In this document: in pieces, positions 22,160-30,302 of the stretch | Position numbering within the stretch: the first letter of the stretch is position 1 | How the letters are laid out: every line of letters starts with the position of its first letter | Assembly (NCBI RefSeq): GCF_016887565.1 | Contig: NZ_CP069396.1 | Span: 5,934,001 to 5,998,000 of the forward strand | Direction of reading: 5' to 3' | DNA length: 64,000 nucleotides | Source of the DNA: Archangium violaceum | GTDB lineage: Bacteria; Myxococcota; Myxococcia; Myxococcales; Myxococcaceae | Position numbers and translations under genes: made by a program | The notes under the pieces: model-generated | What the model saw: only the letters and a program-made list of their open reading frames with translations | Databases searched by the model: none | What the model was told of the DNA's origin: nothing

Positions 22160-22174
22160 GCCTGACCGAGCTGG

Positions 22175-22702
22175 TTACGGCACCCCCATCTGAGCGGCAG
22201 TGAAATCAGCACTGAAATAGCCCACAATCAACGACTCTTGGCTGACATAAACCTGGGGGCTGATCCCAATACCATGCGTTACGTAGCCCACCGAGTACTG
22301 CTCGCTCCATGACTGACCATCGGAGGAGGTGGCATACCAGATGCCATCATTCATATAGCCGGTCCAGAACAAACACAGCACATTGTTGAAGACAACGACA
22401 GCGGGCTGGGTGTTAGGCATAATCATCGCATTGTTCACCGTATAGAGAGGGGTTGATGAACCGCTTACGGTATAGTTGATTGGAAACGCGGTACCAGCTG
22501 CGCCATTGATGAAAGTATAAGTATCACCCATGAATTGAGTGCTGGTGCCCGCCGCACCCGCACCCGCAGCCAAGGCCATCTGATTAGTCAGGGCAAAGCT
22601 CGGACCGAAGGGGCCGTTGACCTTGATGGCATCCCCACCACCCGGCGGGGGCTTGGGGGGGACAGGGACGGTGTTGTTCTGGTTCTGAGTGGCGTTATTC
22701 AT
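22175..22702 (-). CDS. Hypothetical protein, beta-propeller-like blades
   Basis: 175 residues of unknown function. A low-complexity Asn/Gln start and a Pro-rich linker (VPVPPKPPPGGG) precede a beta-rich domain. NNVLCLFWTGYMNDGIWYATS followed by DGQSWSEQ resembles a blade of sialidase/PLL-type lectin propellers, in which each blade contains W-Y-x-S-S-D-G-x-x-W. GC content is visibly lower than its neighbours, which suggests separate acquisition. No signal peptide. It is the last gene of a probable three-gene unit with 22785-23372 and 23384-24778 (82 bp gap). Confidence 0.6.
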   Translation of the reverse strand: MNNATQNQNNTVPVPPKPPPGGGDAIKVNGPFGPSFALTNQMALAAGAGAAGTSTQFMGDTYTFINGAAGTAFPINYTVSGSSTPLYTVNNAMIMPNTQPAVVVFNNVLCLFWTGYMNDGIWYATSSDGQSWSEQYSVGYVTHGIGISPQVYVSQESLIVGYFSADFTAAQMGVP

Positions 22703-22784
22703 TGTTCATCTCCATCGTCGTTGGGTGCGGTGCCCGCCGTGCCGCACGTTGGGACAACTCGGTGATTCGCGGGCGAAGTGAGAG

Positions 22785-23372
22785 TTAGCGAGACCTCGGA
22801 CGGACATCGAACTTCGAGGTCTCGATGGCGGGCTGCTTCAGCTGCGCCACCAACTCGGAAGCCGTGTACGCGTGGCCGGCCTGAAGAGCCGGGTGGCTGG
22901 GCGCCAGCGGAATGAGCAGGTCTGAGTCCCCGGACTGGCTCCGAAGCCACAGCGCGACAACGCGCAACGCGGGGATCCGCAGGAGATTCAGCTCGTAGGC
23001 GCCCGCGGAGACGCGCGGATGCCCCTGGGCTTCGTCGAGCCGTGCGCGGGTCTCCTCCACGTGCGGCCCCTGGTGGATGCTGGAGAACTGGTGGCGCTGG
23101 GCGCTCGGGTCACAGGAGACCTCGATGGCCACCGGGGACGCCGCCTTCGAGACGATGTACCTCCAGCCGACCAGCAGGGCGTCCCCGAGTCCCTTCCCCT
23201 CGGCGAGGCTGTCCAGCCCGAGCTGGTAGACACGGTGTGGCAGGGAGGCGTCGGCGACATCGAGCGAGGCCAGGCTGTGCAACAGCGCATCACGGCTTCC
23301 GGCCAGAGCGCGGGTCCTGACCTCGAGCGCTTTCAGCGATTCGGCAGGAGCGTCGGAGTGTTTCAATCCCAT
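22785..23372 (-). CDS. Hypothetical protein in protease operon
   Basis: 195 residues, not recognised. No signal peptide or membrane helix. N-terminal half helical (ESLKALEVRTRALAGSRDALL), C-terminal half mixed, with a segment YELNLLRIPALRVVALWLRS. It begins 11 bp after the stop of the papain-like protease gene, so co-expression is nearly certain. By position it could be an inhibitor, chaperone or cargo partner of the protease (inference only). Confidence 0.65.
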   Translation of the reverse strand: MGLKHSDAPAESLKALEVRTRALAGSRDALLHSLASLDVADASLPHRVYQLGLDSLAEGKGLGDALLVGWRYIVSKAASPVAIEVSCDPSAQRHQFSSIHQGPHVEETRARLDEAQGHPRVSAGAYELNLLRIPALRVVALWLRSQSGDSDLLIPLAPSHPALQAGHAYTASELVAQLKQPAIETSKFDVRPRSR

Positions 23373-23383
23373 GATTCAAGTCC

Positions 23384-24778
23384 TCACGCCTTCGTGATGT
23401 ACGAGTAGATCCACATGTTCCCGGGGTTCCCGTGGAAGCCCTTCACGAGCGTGTCGTAAGGGACGTAGGTGCTGCTCAGGTCCCACGGGTTCTGCACCAG
23501 TACGAGGTCACCGGCGTCGTAGCCGGTCACCAACATGAAATGGGTGCCCCCTCCCGCCCACTGAACCTGCACACCGAGGGGAGCCCCCCGCGCCACCTGC
23601 TCACAGGTGTCCTCGTAGGACAGCGGCCCTTGCTGATAGCGCTCGAAGTGGCCGGTCTGTGTCAGCGCCTCCGCCAGGTACCAGGCGACGTTGTATTGGG
23701 CCGGGAGCGTTGACGCGTTGTCCGGCTTCACCCCGAGCACCACTCCCACAAGGGACTCCTGCGTCCAGGGCTGGGAGGGTTGATAGAAGCGCGCCGTGGT
23801 CGTCGCGACGGCGGCCCAGCACCAGTTGCTCCGCTGCTGTGGCTGCATCGTCACGGGCAGCGACGTGCCGAAGGCCACCTGCGTCCAGTTGCACCAGCCG
23901 CGTCCGGATGCCTCGTCCGTGCTCTCGGAGCTCCAGATGACACCGGCCTCGTCGATGAGCGCGAGCTCGAGGCGGTCGTGGAAGCCCGTCACGTCCAGGT
24001 TGAGGGCGGGCAGCGCCCCCGGGAAGGTCGCGAGCGGCTCCCAATCCGTCCCGGCTTTCAAGCGCGAGGTCAGCAGCCTGCCCGCTTGGTTGAGCGCGAA
24101 GAGTCGTACGCCTCCGCCGGGGAGCGGAGCCGCCGCGAGCCGCTGCGCCTGCTGGGGCGGCACCGCGGGAAGACCGGGCTCCGACGGCGGGTAGGGGATG
24201 GCACTCCAGCTGCTCCAGTCCGCGGCGGAAGACGGCGCCGCGCGGCAGGTCTGGATTCCATTGTTTTGGAGGACGAAGAGCTGCACCCCGCCCTCCGCGA
24301 GCGGGGCCACCGCGACCTGTTGGACCGGCTGGGACGCCGGAATCTTCGTCCAGGCCTCCCAGCTCCCGAGCTGCCCAGCGCACGTCAGCAACTGGCCCGT
24401 GGCTCCCACCGTGAAGAGCCGCAAGCCGCCCTGGGTGAGCGGGGCCACGTCGGCCTGGACGACGGAGCCGCTGCCTTCGACGCTGCTCCAGTCACTCCAG
24501 GGAGACTGCGCGTCGGCCGTCTCCATCCAGCAGGTGAGCAGTGCTCCGTTCTCCGACTGGACGGCGAACAGCTGGAGACGCCCATCGCTCAGAGTGCCCG
24601 CGGCGAGCTGGCTCAGCACAGGCGTCTGCTTCGACCAGGGCGTCCAGTGACTCCACGCCGGGCTGGCGCCGGAGCGCACCTTCCGACAGGTCAGTAGCAG
24701 GCCCTCGATGGTGAGGGCGAAGGCCTGAGACCTCCCGTTCGGCAGCCCTGTGGTAGTGATTTGCGTGAAGTTCATCAT
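23384..24778 (-). CDS. Beta-propeller fused to papain-like (C39/C70-type) cysteine protease
   Basis: 464 residues. Residues 1-300 contain five to six repeats with W-SxW and RLQLF/GLRLF/GVQLF blade strands, typical of PLL-like or fucolectin-type beta-propellers. The C-terminal 160 residues form a papain-like domain: QPQQRSNWCWAA with Cys320, GGGTHFMLVTGY with His413, and QNPW with Asn430. The WCWAA context is that of the papain-like cysteine protease family that includes bacterial effectors and bacteriocin-processing peptidases. No signal peptide, no N-terminal membrane span and no ABC transporter domain. It is likely to act in the cytosol or be exported by an unconventional route, with the propeller as a recognition module. 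First gene of a three-gene unit. Confidence 0.8.
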   Translation of the reverse strand: MMNFTQITTTGLPNGRSQAFALTIEGLLLTCRKVRSGASPAWSHWTPWSKQTPVLSQLAAGTLSDGRLQLFAVQSENGALLTCWMETADAQSPWSDWSSVEGSGSVVQADVAPLTQGGLRLFTVGATGQLLTCAGQLGSWEAWTKIPASQPVQQVAVAPLAEGGVQLFVLQNNGIQTCRAAPSSAADWSSWSAIPYPPSEPGLPAVPPQQAQRLAAAPLPGGGVRLFALNQAGRLLTSRLKAGTDWEPLATFPGALPALNLDVTGFHDRLELALIDEAGVIWSSESTDEASGRGWCNWTQVAFGTSLPVTMQPQQRSNWCWAAVATTTARFYQPSQPWTQESLVGVVLGVKPDNASTLPAQYNVAWYLAEALTQTGHFERYQQGPLSYEDTCEQVARGAPLGVQVQWAGGGTHFMLVTGYDAGDLVLVQNPWDLSSTYVPYDTLVKGFHGNPGNMWIYSYITKA

Positions 24779-24936
24779 CGATTTCCTCGATTGCTATCTG
24801 TGGTGGGTAGAGCAATGGCCATGCAGACGTCTCGCGGCGAACAGGTGCATCGACACGTCGAAAGGGGGGCAATCAGGGCTTCTGCAGCACCAGCCCGAGT
24901 TCCCGGAGGCAGACCCCGGGCGCGGGAGCCTGCTTA

Positions 24937-25059
24937 GAGGGTGTTGAACTGGGGCGGGCAGGCACAACATGTAGTACCTACCCAGCAAGCAACCAAGTAC
25001 AACATAATGGACTTGGAATTACTATTCCCAGCAGACTCCGAGGGCAGTTCAACACCCTC
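24937..25059. mobile_element. MITE-like element: 123 bp with 15 bp perfect terminal inverted repeats
   Basis: GAGGGTGTTGAACTG at 24937-24951 is the exact reverse complement of CAGTTCAACACCCTC at 25045-25059. The 93 bp between are AT-richer than the surroundings and non-coding. Size, perfect termini and lack of coding capacity fit a non-autonomous IS derivative. The terminal sequence has the style of IS5-type ends. No clear target-site duplication is visible in the flanks. Confidence 0.65.
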
Positions 25060-25448
25060 CCGTAGGGACAGCAGGGTTACGAGGATGGTTTGTGCATGTT
25101 CTCCTCCATGAGTCCGTCGGCGCGAGCGGGCTATCTGATCTGCATTTGTTCACCAATTCTTGGCATCTGGCGCCTTGGTGAGAGCTAATTTGCCCGCCCA
25201 GTCACCTTTTTGGCTGTGATGCGCATTACTCTCCAACTATGAAATGCCTCATTGCGCTCACGCTTTCTCAAACAGGGGGTGGAGCAGGGGGCGGAGGCGG
25301 GAGGGAGCCTGTCCTTGGGTATGAAGGAGCGCACACTGCGCTTGGACTGGGCGGGACCAGAGCGCGTGGCGTTGAGCCATCACGGTGCGGTTCCCAGTCG
25401 CCCACGCCCCTGCTGCCTCCCGCTGCCGGACGGCGTTTTCGTTCCGCT
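25060..25448. other. Intergenic debris left of cassette copy 2
   Basis: AT-rich up to about 25240, then GC-rich. On the plus strand near 25322-25354 the peptide KERTLRLDWAG resembles the IS91-like motif seen at 18.1 kb in the opposite orientation, so a transposase fragment may abut the duplication boundary at 25449. An open frame from 25252 runs from this debris into the truncated cassette and has no independent coding evidence. Confidence 0.4.
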
Positions 25449-27458
25449 CAACCAGCAGTGGCGGCTGGAGGCCGTGACTCAATCGGCGCCCACCGGCTCC
25501 GCCAATCTGCTTGAGCTCCCACTCGAGGTGCTGAGCGATGGCTCCCCTTCGATCCCGGCGATCTCCGAGGCCAGCCTTCACGTTGACTCCAGCAAGCTCG
25601 GCGCCGTGAGCCAGCTGTGGTGGGTGTGCCACCGCTGCGCCTTCTTTGGCGCCCCCGAGTTCGAAGCGACGAGCCAGCCGCCCACCCGGATCAAGGCCAG
25701 TGTGCGCGTGCTCGGAGGCGTCAGCCCGGACCAGGCCGACGGCATCCCCTGGATCGACATCACGGACGCCACCGTGAAGCTGGCCGATGTGGAACGTGTC
25801 CAGGGCGGTCTGACCCGAGGCGGGTTCTACACCACGCGCATGAGCCTCGAGCTCGATGCCACCACCCGGGCGAGGCTCGTGGCCGCGCCTGGGGCAAACC
25901 TCATCCAGTTCCGTTTCAACGGGACCGATGGTGAGTCCAATGGCTACCGCGTCCTCGACCTCCAACTGCGAGACGCCCAGGATACCAGCCTGGCCAGCAA
26001 CCCCGTGCGGTTCGCCGACATCCAGGTCGAGAGGAAGTCGCGATGCCGTTGCAGTATCCCGACTGGAACGCCTGGCTGCCCACGATCCATCCGCTCGACG
26101 TATGGCCCACGGGGGCCAGCAGCGCCGGTTCCTTCGAGAACGGAGCCCAGTGGTCGCAAAGCAGCCGCACCCATCCCAAGGCCAGTGCGGACCAGATCGA
26201 GGCGTGGCTCGAGGCCCACAAGAATCCCAACGGGCAGTATGGGGACTGGAGCCATCTGACCCCGAGCGAGCGCAACGAGGCGCAGGGTTACTTCAGCGCC
26301 TTTGGCTGGGAGGCCTACCGCTTCCTGGGCGGGGGCCGCGGCAATCACATCGCCAGCTCCGGCGAGTACGGTGCACAGGTCGGTGCCCGTCTCCTGGCCG
26401 CGCGCGCCGCCAGCTCCACGACGGACAGTGATCCGGCGTCCTTCACCACCAATGCCTTCATCGAGCGCGCCGTCATGAGCATGCTCCACTGGAACGTCAT
26501 CAAACAGTGGGAGTGGGCCCACACCCATGGGCTCGAAGGCAATCAGCAGTGGTTCATTGGCGACTTCAACGCCGCCACCCGGACCTGGAGAGGCCGGGGT
26601 GAAGTGCGAGGCTGGCCCTTCAACACGGTGAGCGTGTTCTTCCTGGCTCCGCACATGCTCTACCAGGCAGACGAGACCTCCACGGGCAAGGTCACCCGGG
26701 AGTGGTACCTGGCCTGGGAGCGCTCCAACATCGTGGGCTCGTACTACCGGACCAACGCGTGGTACCAGATGCAGGTCTCCATCAACCCGGGCGCCCAGGG
26801 CGATTGGGTGAACTTCTCGGTGGACTGGCCCTATCTGACCGGCTTCGACGAGCTCCTGTCGGCGAGCGTGGGCACCTCGACACCCGCGCACGCGAACGCG
26901 GCCTTCCTGAGTGACATCCGGCTGCTGCAGGCCCGCATCAAGTCGGCCCAGTACGTCAACAACGACATTCCGCTCTACGTGCCGACCCAGACCGGCAGCC
27001 TCATAGACAACCGCGGACGCTTCGGCCGGGCGCAGACCCTGAAGCACCTGACTCCCACCAATTTCATGGACCAGGCGACGACCCAGGGCACCAGCAAGAC
27101 GCCCTTCAGCAAGCTCGATCAACTCCAACCGGGCCTGTACCTGAAGGTGCTCAACGGGGCGATGAACCAGTTCAATGTCCTGTACACCGACACCGAGCCC
27201 GCGAACTGGCGGCGTTGCGACCCGGCCAACACGGAGTTGGGAGAGAGCGAGCCGTATGCCGGGTTCGCGTTCTGTGTGGACCAGACCCGCAATCCCCTGG
27301 CTCAGCCAGCACCGGGCAACTTCGTGATGAACGCGGTGAACGGAAGGGTCACGGCCGAGCAGTCGCAGCAGTATGGAATCTGGAAAGCCACGCAGCTGGG
27401 TGCCGATGCGCAGCGCATCCAGAAGTGGCGCGAGTGGACCTCGCGTCTCTGGCCTTGA
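25449..27458 (+). pseudogene. Truncated, frameshifted copy of the ricin-cytochrome gene
   Basis: The sequence begins inside the last strand of the second ricin domain (NQQWRLEA) and so lacks the lipoprotein signal and both lectins. Bases matching 13459-13948 of copy 1 are deleted at 26032/26033 (490 bp, not a multiple of three). This removes the CSSCH haem site and shifts the frame. The remaining 3' part stays open as a 471-residue frame from ATG 26043, nearly identical to the C-terminus of copy 1. That frame could still be translated, but without export signal or haem site it is most simply a decaying copy. Confidence 0.88.
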
Positions 27459-27484
27459 ACCAAGAGCGGCCCAAGGAGAACACG

Positions 27485-28354
27485 ATGAGCACCTTCACCA
27501 CTGCCGACGGATGCAACCTGGACTACCACATCGCTGGCTCGAGCCAGCGCACCCTGGTGCTGTTGCACGGCTGGTCGCAGTCGCGCGCGATGTTCGACCG
27601 GGTGATTCCCTTGCTGGCCAGGCACTACCGTGTCATCAGCTACGACCAGCGTGGCCACGGGGAATCCGGCCACCCCACGCACGGCGCTCGCATCGCCCGG
27701 CTCGCGCGCGACCTCGATGAGCTCCTGACGCACCTCGGTATCGAGCGGGCGGACCTCGCGGGCCACTCCATGGGGGCGTCGGTGCTGTGGAGCTACCTCG
27801 ACCTGTTCGGCTCCGCGAAGGTGAACTCGCTCATCATCATCGACCAGCCCAGCGCCTGCACGATCCTGCCCTGGTTGAACAAGACCGAGGCGACTGAAGT
27901 GGGTGCCATCCTGGACTTCCCCGGTGCCGAGGCCTTCTGCAAGGGTGTTGTCGGTCCCGACGCGGCGGCCGTGCGGCACAACTTCCTCGTCTCCATGCTC
28001 ACCAGGCAGATCTCCGACGAGGACCTGGCGTGGCTCTACCAGGAGAACCTCAAGCTCGACGGCGGCTTTGGCTCACGGCTGCTGCTGGATCACATCATGC
28101 AGGACTGGCGTGACGTGTTGCCACGCATCGACGTGCCGACTCTGGTGATCGCCGGCGAGGTCAGCCACGTCAACCCGGCATCGCAGAAGTGGAGCGCCGA
28201 GCAAATCCCCGGTGCCCAGCTGCGCACCTTCACCGCCGAGGAGGGGGGCTCGCACTTCCCGTTCTTCGAGCGGCCGGAGCCCTTCGCGGCCGCCCTGCGC
28301 TCCTTCCTCGACGCCTGGTCGGCGCCGCGTGCCCGGGCAGCAGCCGCCTCGTGA
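27485..28354 (+). CDS. Alpha/beta hydrolase (cassette copy 2)
   Basis: 289 residues, same length and motifs as the copy at 15401: GHSMGA nucleophile elbow, GEVSHVNP acid region and GGSHFPFFE His region are all intact. Amino-acid changes relative to copy 1 are few and mostly conservative (for example VISYDQ for VLSYDQ, IERADL for IEQADL, GFGSRL for DFGSRL), suggesting continued selection. The ribosome-binding site and 26 bp spacing to the upstream frame are preserved, although that upstream gene is broken. It converges with the pectin lyase gene. Confidence 0.86.
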   Translation: MSTFTTADGCNLDYHIAGSSQRTLVLLHGWSQSRAMFDRVIPLLARHYRVISYDQRGHGESGHPTHGARIARLARDLDELLTHLGIERADLAGHSMGASVLWSYLDLFGSAKVNSLIIIDQPSACTILPWLNKTEATEVGAILDFPGAEAFCKGVVGPDAAAVRHNFLVSMLTRQISDEDLAWLYQENLKLDGGFGSRLLLDHIMQDWRDVLPRIDVPTLVIAGEVSHVNPASQKWSAEQIPGAQLRTFTAEEGGSHFPFFERPEPFAAALRSFLDAWSAPRARAAAAS

Positions 28355-28370
28355 ATAGGATGGGGCCATG
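28353..28370 (+). repeat. 18 bp repeat at right edge of cassette copy 2
   Basis: Exact match to 17366-17383. It begins inside the hydrolase stop codon, so it marks the right junction of the duplicated block. Confidence 0.8.
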
Positions 28371-28385
28371 AGCGCCCTGGGAGGG

Positions 28386-30101
28386 TCACTTGTTTGGATC
28401 GGCCTGTGGACCCACCTTGTGGCTGGGGACGGAGGAGTAGCCGCTCGGAACCACGGACCCAAGCGCACCGCGCAGTGTTGACGACGCATTGATCGCGGAG
28501 ATCACCGACGAGTTCAGCTGGAAGTCCCCCGTCGAGTTGGTGGCGTAGTTGGCCGCGCAATTGCGGCCCAAGGCGGACTTGCAACTGCCATTCGCCGTCG
28601 ACAGGTTTGAATCGAGCGGGGCGAAGACCTTGTTCGTACTGGATTGGAAGATGGGAAAGAAGTACGAGGCCGTCGAGAAATAGTTGCCTTCGATGAGCGA
28701 AACCACGTCATCGCTCGCACCAATTCCCATGTAGTAGTTGCCATCGTAGTAGTTGTTGACGATGTGCACCGTTCCGCCGCTCGCGGCCGACGACTGCTTG
28801 CCCAGCTCCGGCGACCTGCCGGAAGTGTTGTAGATCTTGTTCCCGGCCAACGTGATGGTTTGATTCTCCCCGACCAGGAGCATCACCCAGTAGTGCTTGC
28901 CGTTGCAGTAGTGGCCATAGTCCGTCGTTCCGTCGAAGAAGTTGTTGGAGATGGTGACGTTCTGCGCCGTTCCCCAACCCGTCACGATCATCTGACGCCC
29001 GATTCGCGCGAAATAATCGTGGTCGATCCAGACCCTGCTGGCATTGTCCAGGGTGATCGCATCGCCAGCCCAGATGATTCCCTCGTTGATGTCCGTGATC
29101 GAGAGATTGCGGATGATGACGTTGGAGGTTCCTCCCTTGACGATCAAGCCCTTGCCCTTGATACCAGCGTTCGCGCCGATCCCGATGAGGGTCTTGTTGG
29201 AACCCACCAGGAGGGGCGTCTGTCCGGCCGCATCGTAGGTGATGTTGTAGGTAGACCTGCCCGAGCAATAGCTCGAGAAGTTGAGGATCCTTTCGTACTT
29301 GCCGTTCACCGAACAGTTGTTGTGCGAGTACGTGCACCCGAGGCTCGTCTTCGTGCCTTCAGTGCCGCGGAAGTCGATGACGGTACTGAGCTGCACGATT
29401 CGCCGGGTCGTATCCTGGCAGACTCCGTTCACCTCCGAGCCGCAGAGCGCCGCTTTCAGCTGTGCCGGCGTGCTCACCGTGACCACGGTCCCGCCCTGGC
29501 CGCCGGTGACAGACGCACCGAAGCCGACCGGCGCCGAGGAGCTTCCGGAGCCTGCGCTCTGCTTCCACAGTTGGTTTGGGGTCCCATTCCAGTAATGCTG
29601 GATGATCGCGGTTCCGTCAGCGGTCTGAGAATCCTTCACGTCCATCGCGAGCCCGCTCAGTTTCGAGACGATGCTCACTGAGCCTCCGCTCTGATCGGTG
29701 AGGGTCCATTTCTGATTGTCGTTGCCGCTGCAGTTGTACTGCTGCAGCTGAGTTCCCGCGGAGGTCGAGAACCCGGTCACGTCAACGCACTTTCCACTGC
29801 CGACATTCTTGAAGCTGAAGTAGCCGGAGGATTCCTGAGTCACGGTCCACTGCTGGAACGTGGAACCGGAGCAGGTTTGAAGCTCGAGAAGAGCGCTGTC
29901 TGCCGTGCTCGAGCCTTTGACTCCCACACACTTGCCACTCGCAGCGCTGACGAGCGGGGCGGTGCTCCCGGAAGCCAGGCTGGGTGATTGGAGGGAAGCT
30001 GACGTGACCTCCTCTTCCTCCGAGTTCTCAGGGGCAGCACAACCGGCGCCCACCAGGAGCGCAAGAGCGGAAAGTCTTCCAACGAGGCTCTGGATTTCCA
30101 T
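28386..30101 (-). CDS. Ricin-domain lipoprotein pectin/pectate lyase (PL1-type)
   Basis: 571 residues. Order: lipoprotein signal (GAGC lipobox, Cys21), acidic linker, a ricin-type beta-trefoil at about 48-175 with three QQW/NQKW/NQLW repeats, then a right-handed beta-helix of polysaccharide lyase family 1. Visible PL1 landmarks: NVIIRNLSI, WAGDAITLDNASRVWIDHDY (calcium/active-site region) and the catalytic Arg context IGRQMIVTG. It cleaves the pectin backbone by beta-elimination. The ATG 30101 start begins the signal peptide. It is divergent from the rhamnogalacturonan lyase, sharing a 201 bp promoter region; together they form a pectin-degrading pair. Confidence 0.9.
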   Translation of the reverse strand: MEIQSLVGRLSALALLVGAGCAAPENSEEEEVTSASLQSPSLASGSTAPLVSAASGKCVGVKGSSTADSALLELQTCSGSTFQQWTVTQESSGYFSFKNVGSGKCVDVTGFSTSAGTQLQQYNCSGNDNQKWTLTDQSGGSVSIVSKLSGLAMDVKDSQTADGTAIIQHYWNGTPNQLWKQSAGSGSSSAPVGFGASVTGGQGGTVVTVSTPAQLKAALCGSEVNGVCQDTTRRIVQLSTVIDFRGTEGTKTSLGCTYSHNNCSVNGKYERILNFSSYCSGRSTYNITYDAAGQTPLLVGSNKTLIGIGANAGIKGKGLIVKGGTSNVIIRNLSITDINEGIIWAGDAITLDNASRVWIDHDYFARIGRQMIVTGWGTAQNVTISNNFFDGTTDYGHYCNGKHYWVMLLVGENQTITLAGNKIYNTSGRSPELGKQSSAASGGTVHIVNNYYDGNYYMGIGASDDVVSLIEGNYFSTASYFFPIFQSSTNKVFAPLDSNLSTANGSCKSALGRNCAANYATNSTGDFQLNSSVISAINASSTLRGALGSVVPSGYSSVPSHKVGPQADPNK

Positions 30102-30302
30102 GTTAGCGCTCACAATCCGTGGTTTTCTGGTGTTTGTCAAGCCACTCTGGCCTCGTTTTCTGCCCCCCTCTCTTGACGTAATCCTCGGACTTGCATAGAA
30201 GTCGTGCATTACAAGTTTAACGGCTTTGCGTATGGTTTTTTCACAAACACTGGAAGCCCCGGTCAAAGGGCCTCTGGACGGATTCGAGATCGAGGAGGCA
30301 CC

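Larger units (their letters stand above)
25449..28354 (+). repeat. Duplicated cassette, copy 2 (2906 bp)
   Basis: Direct repeat of 12875-16270, 12.6 kb downstream in the same orientation, with a single 490 bp internal deletion. Scattered substitutions occur along the block, including several in the hydrolase gene, so the duplication is not from the most recent generations and is not an assembly echo. Confidence 0.92.

Noticed and set aside
25252-26259. 335-residue frame spanning the left edge of cassette copy 2
   Set aside because: It joins unrelated debris to a truncated gene and runs out of frame after the 490 bp deletion; it is not an independent gene.
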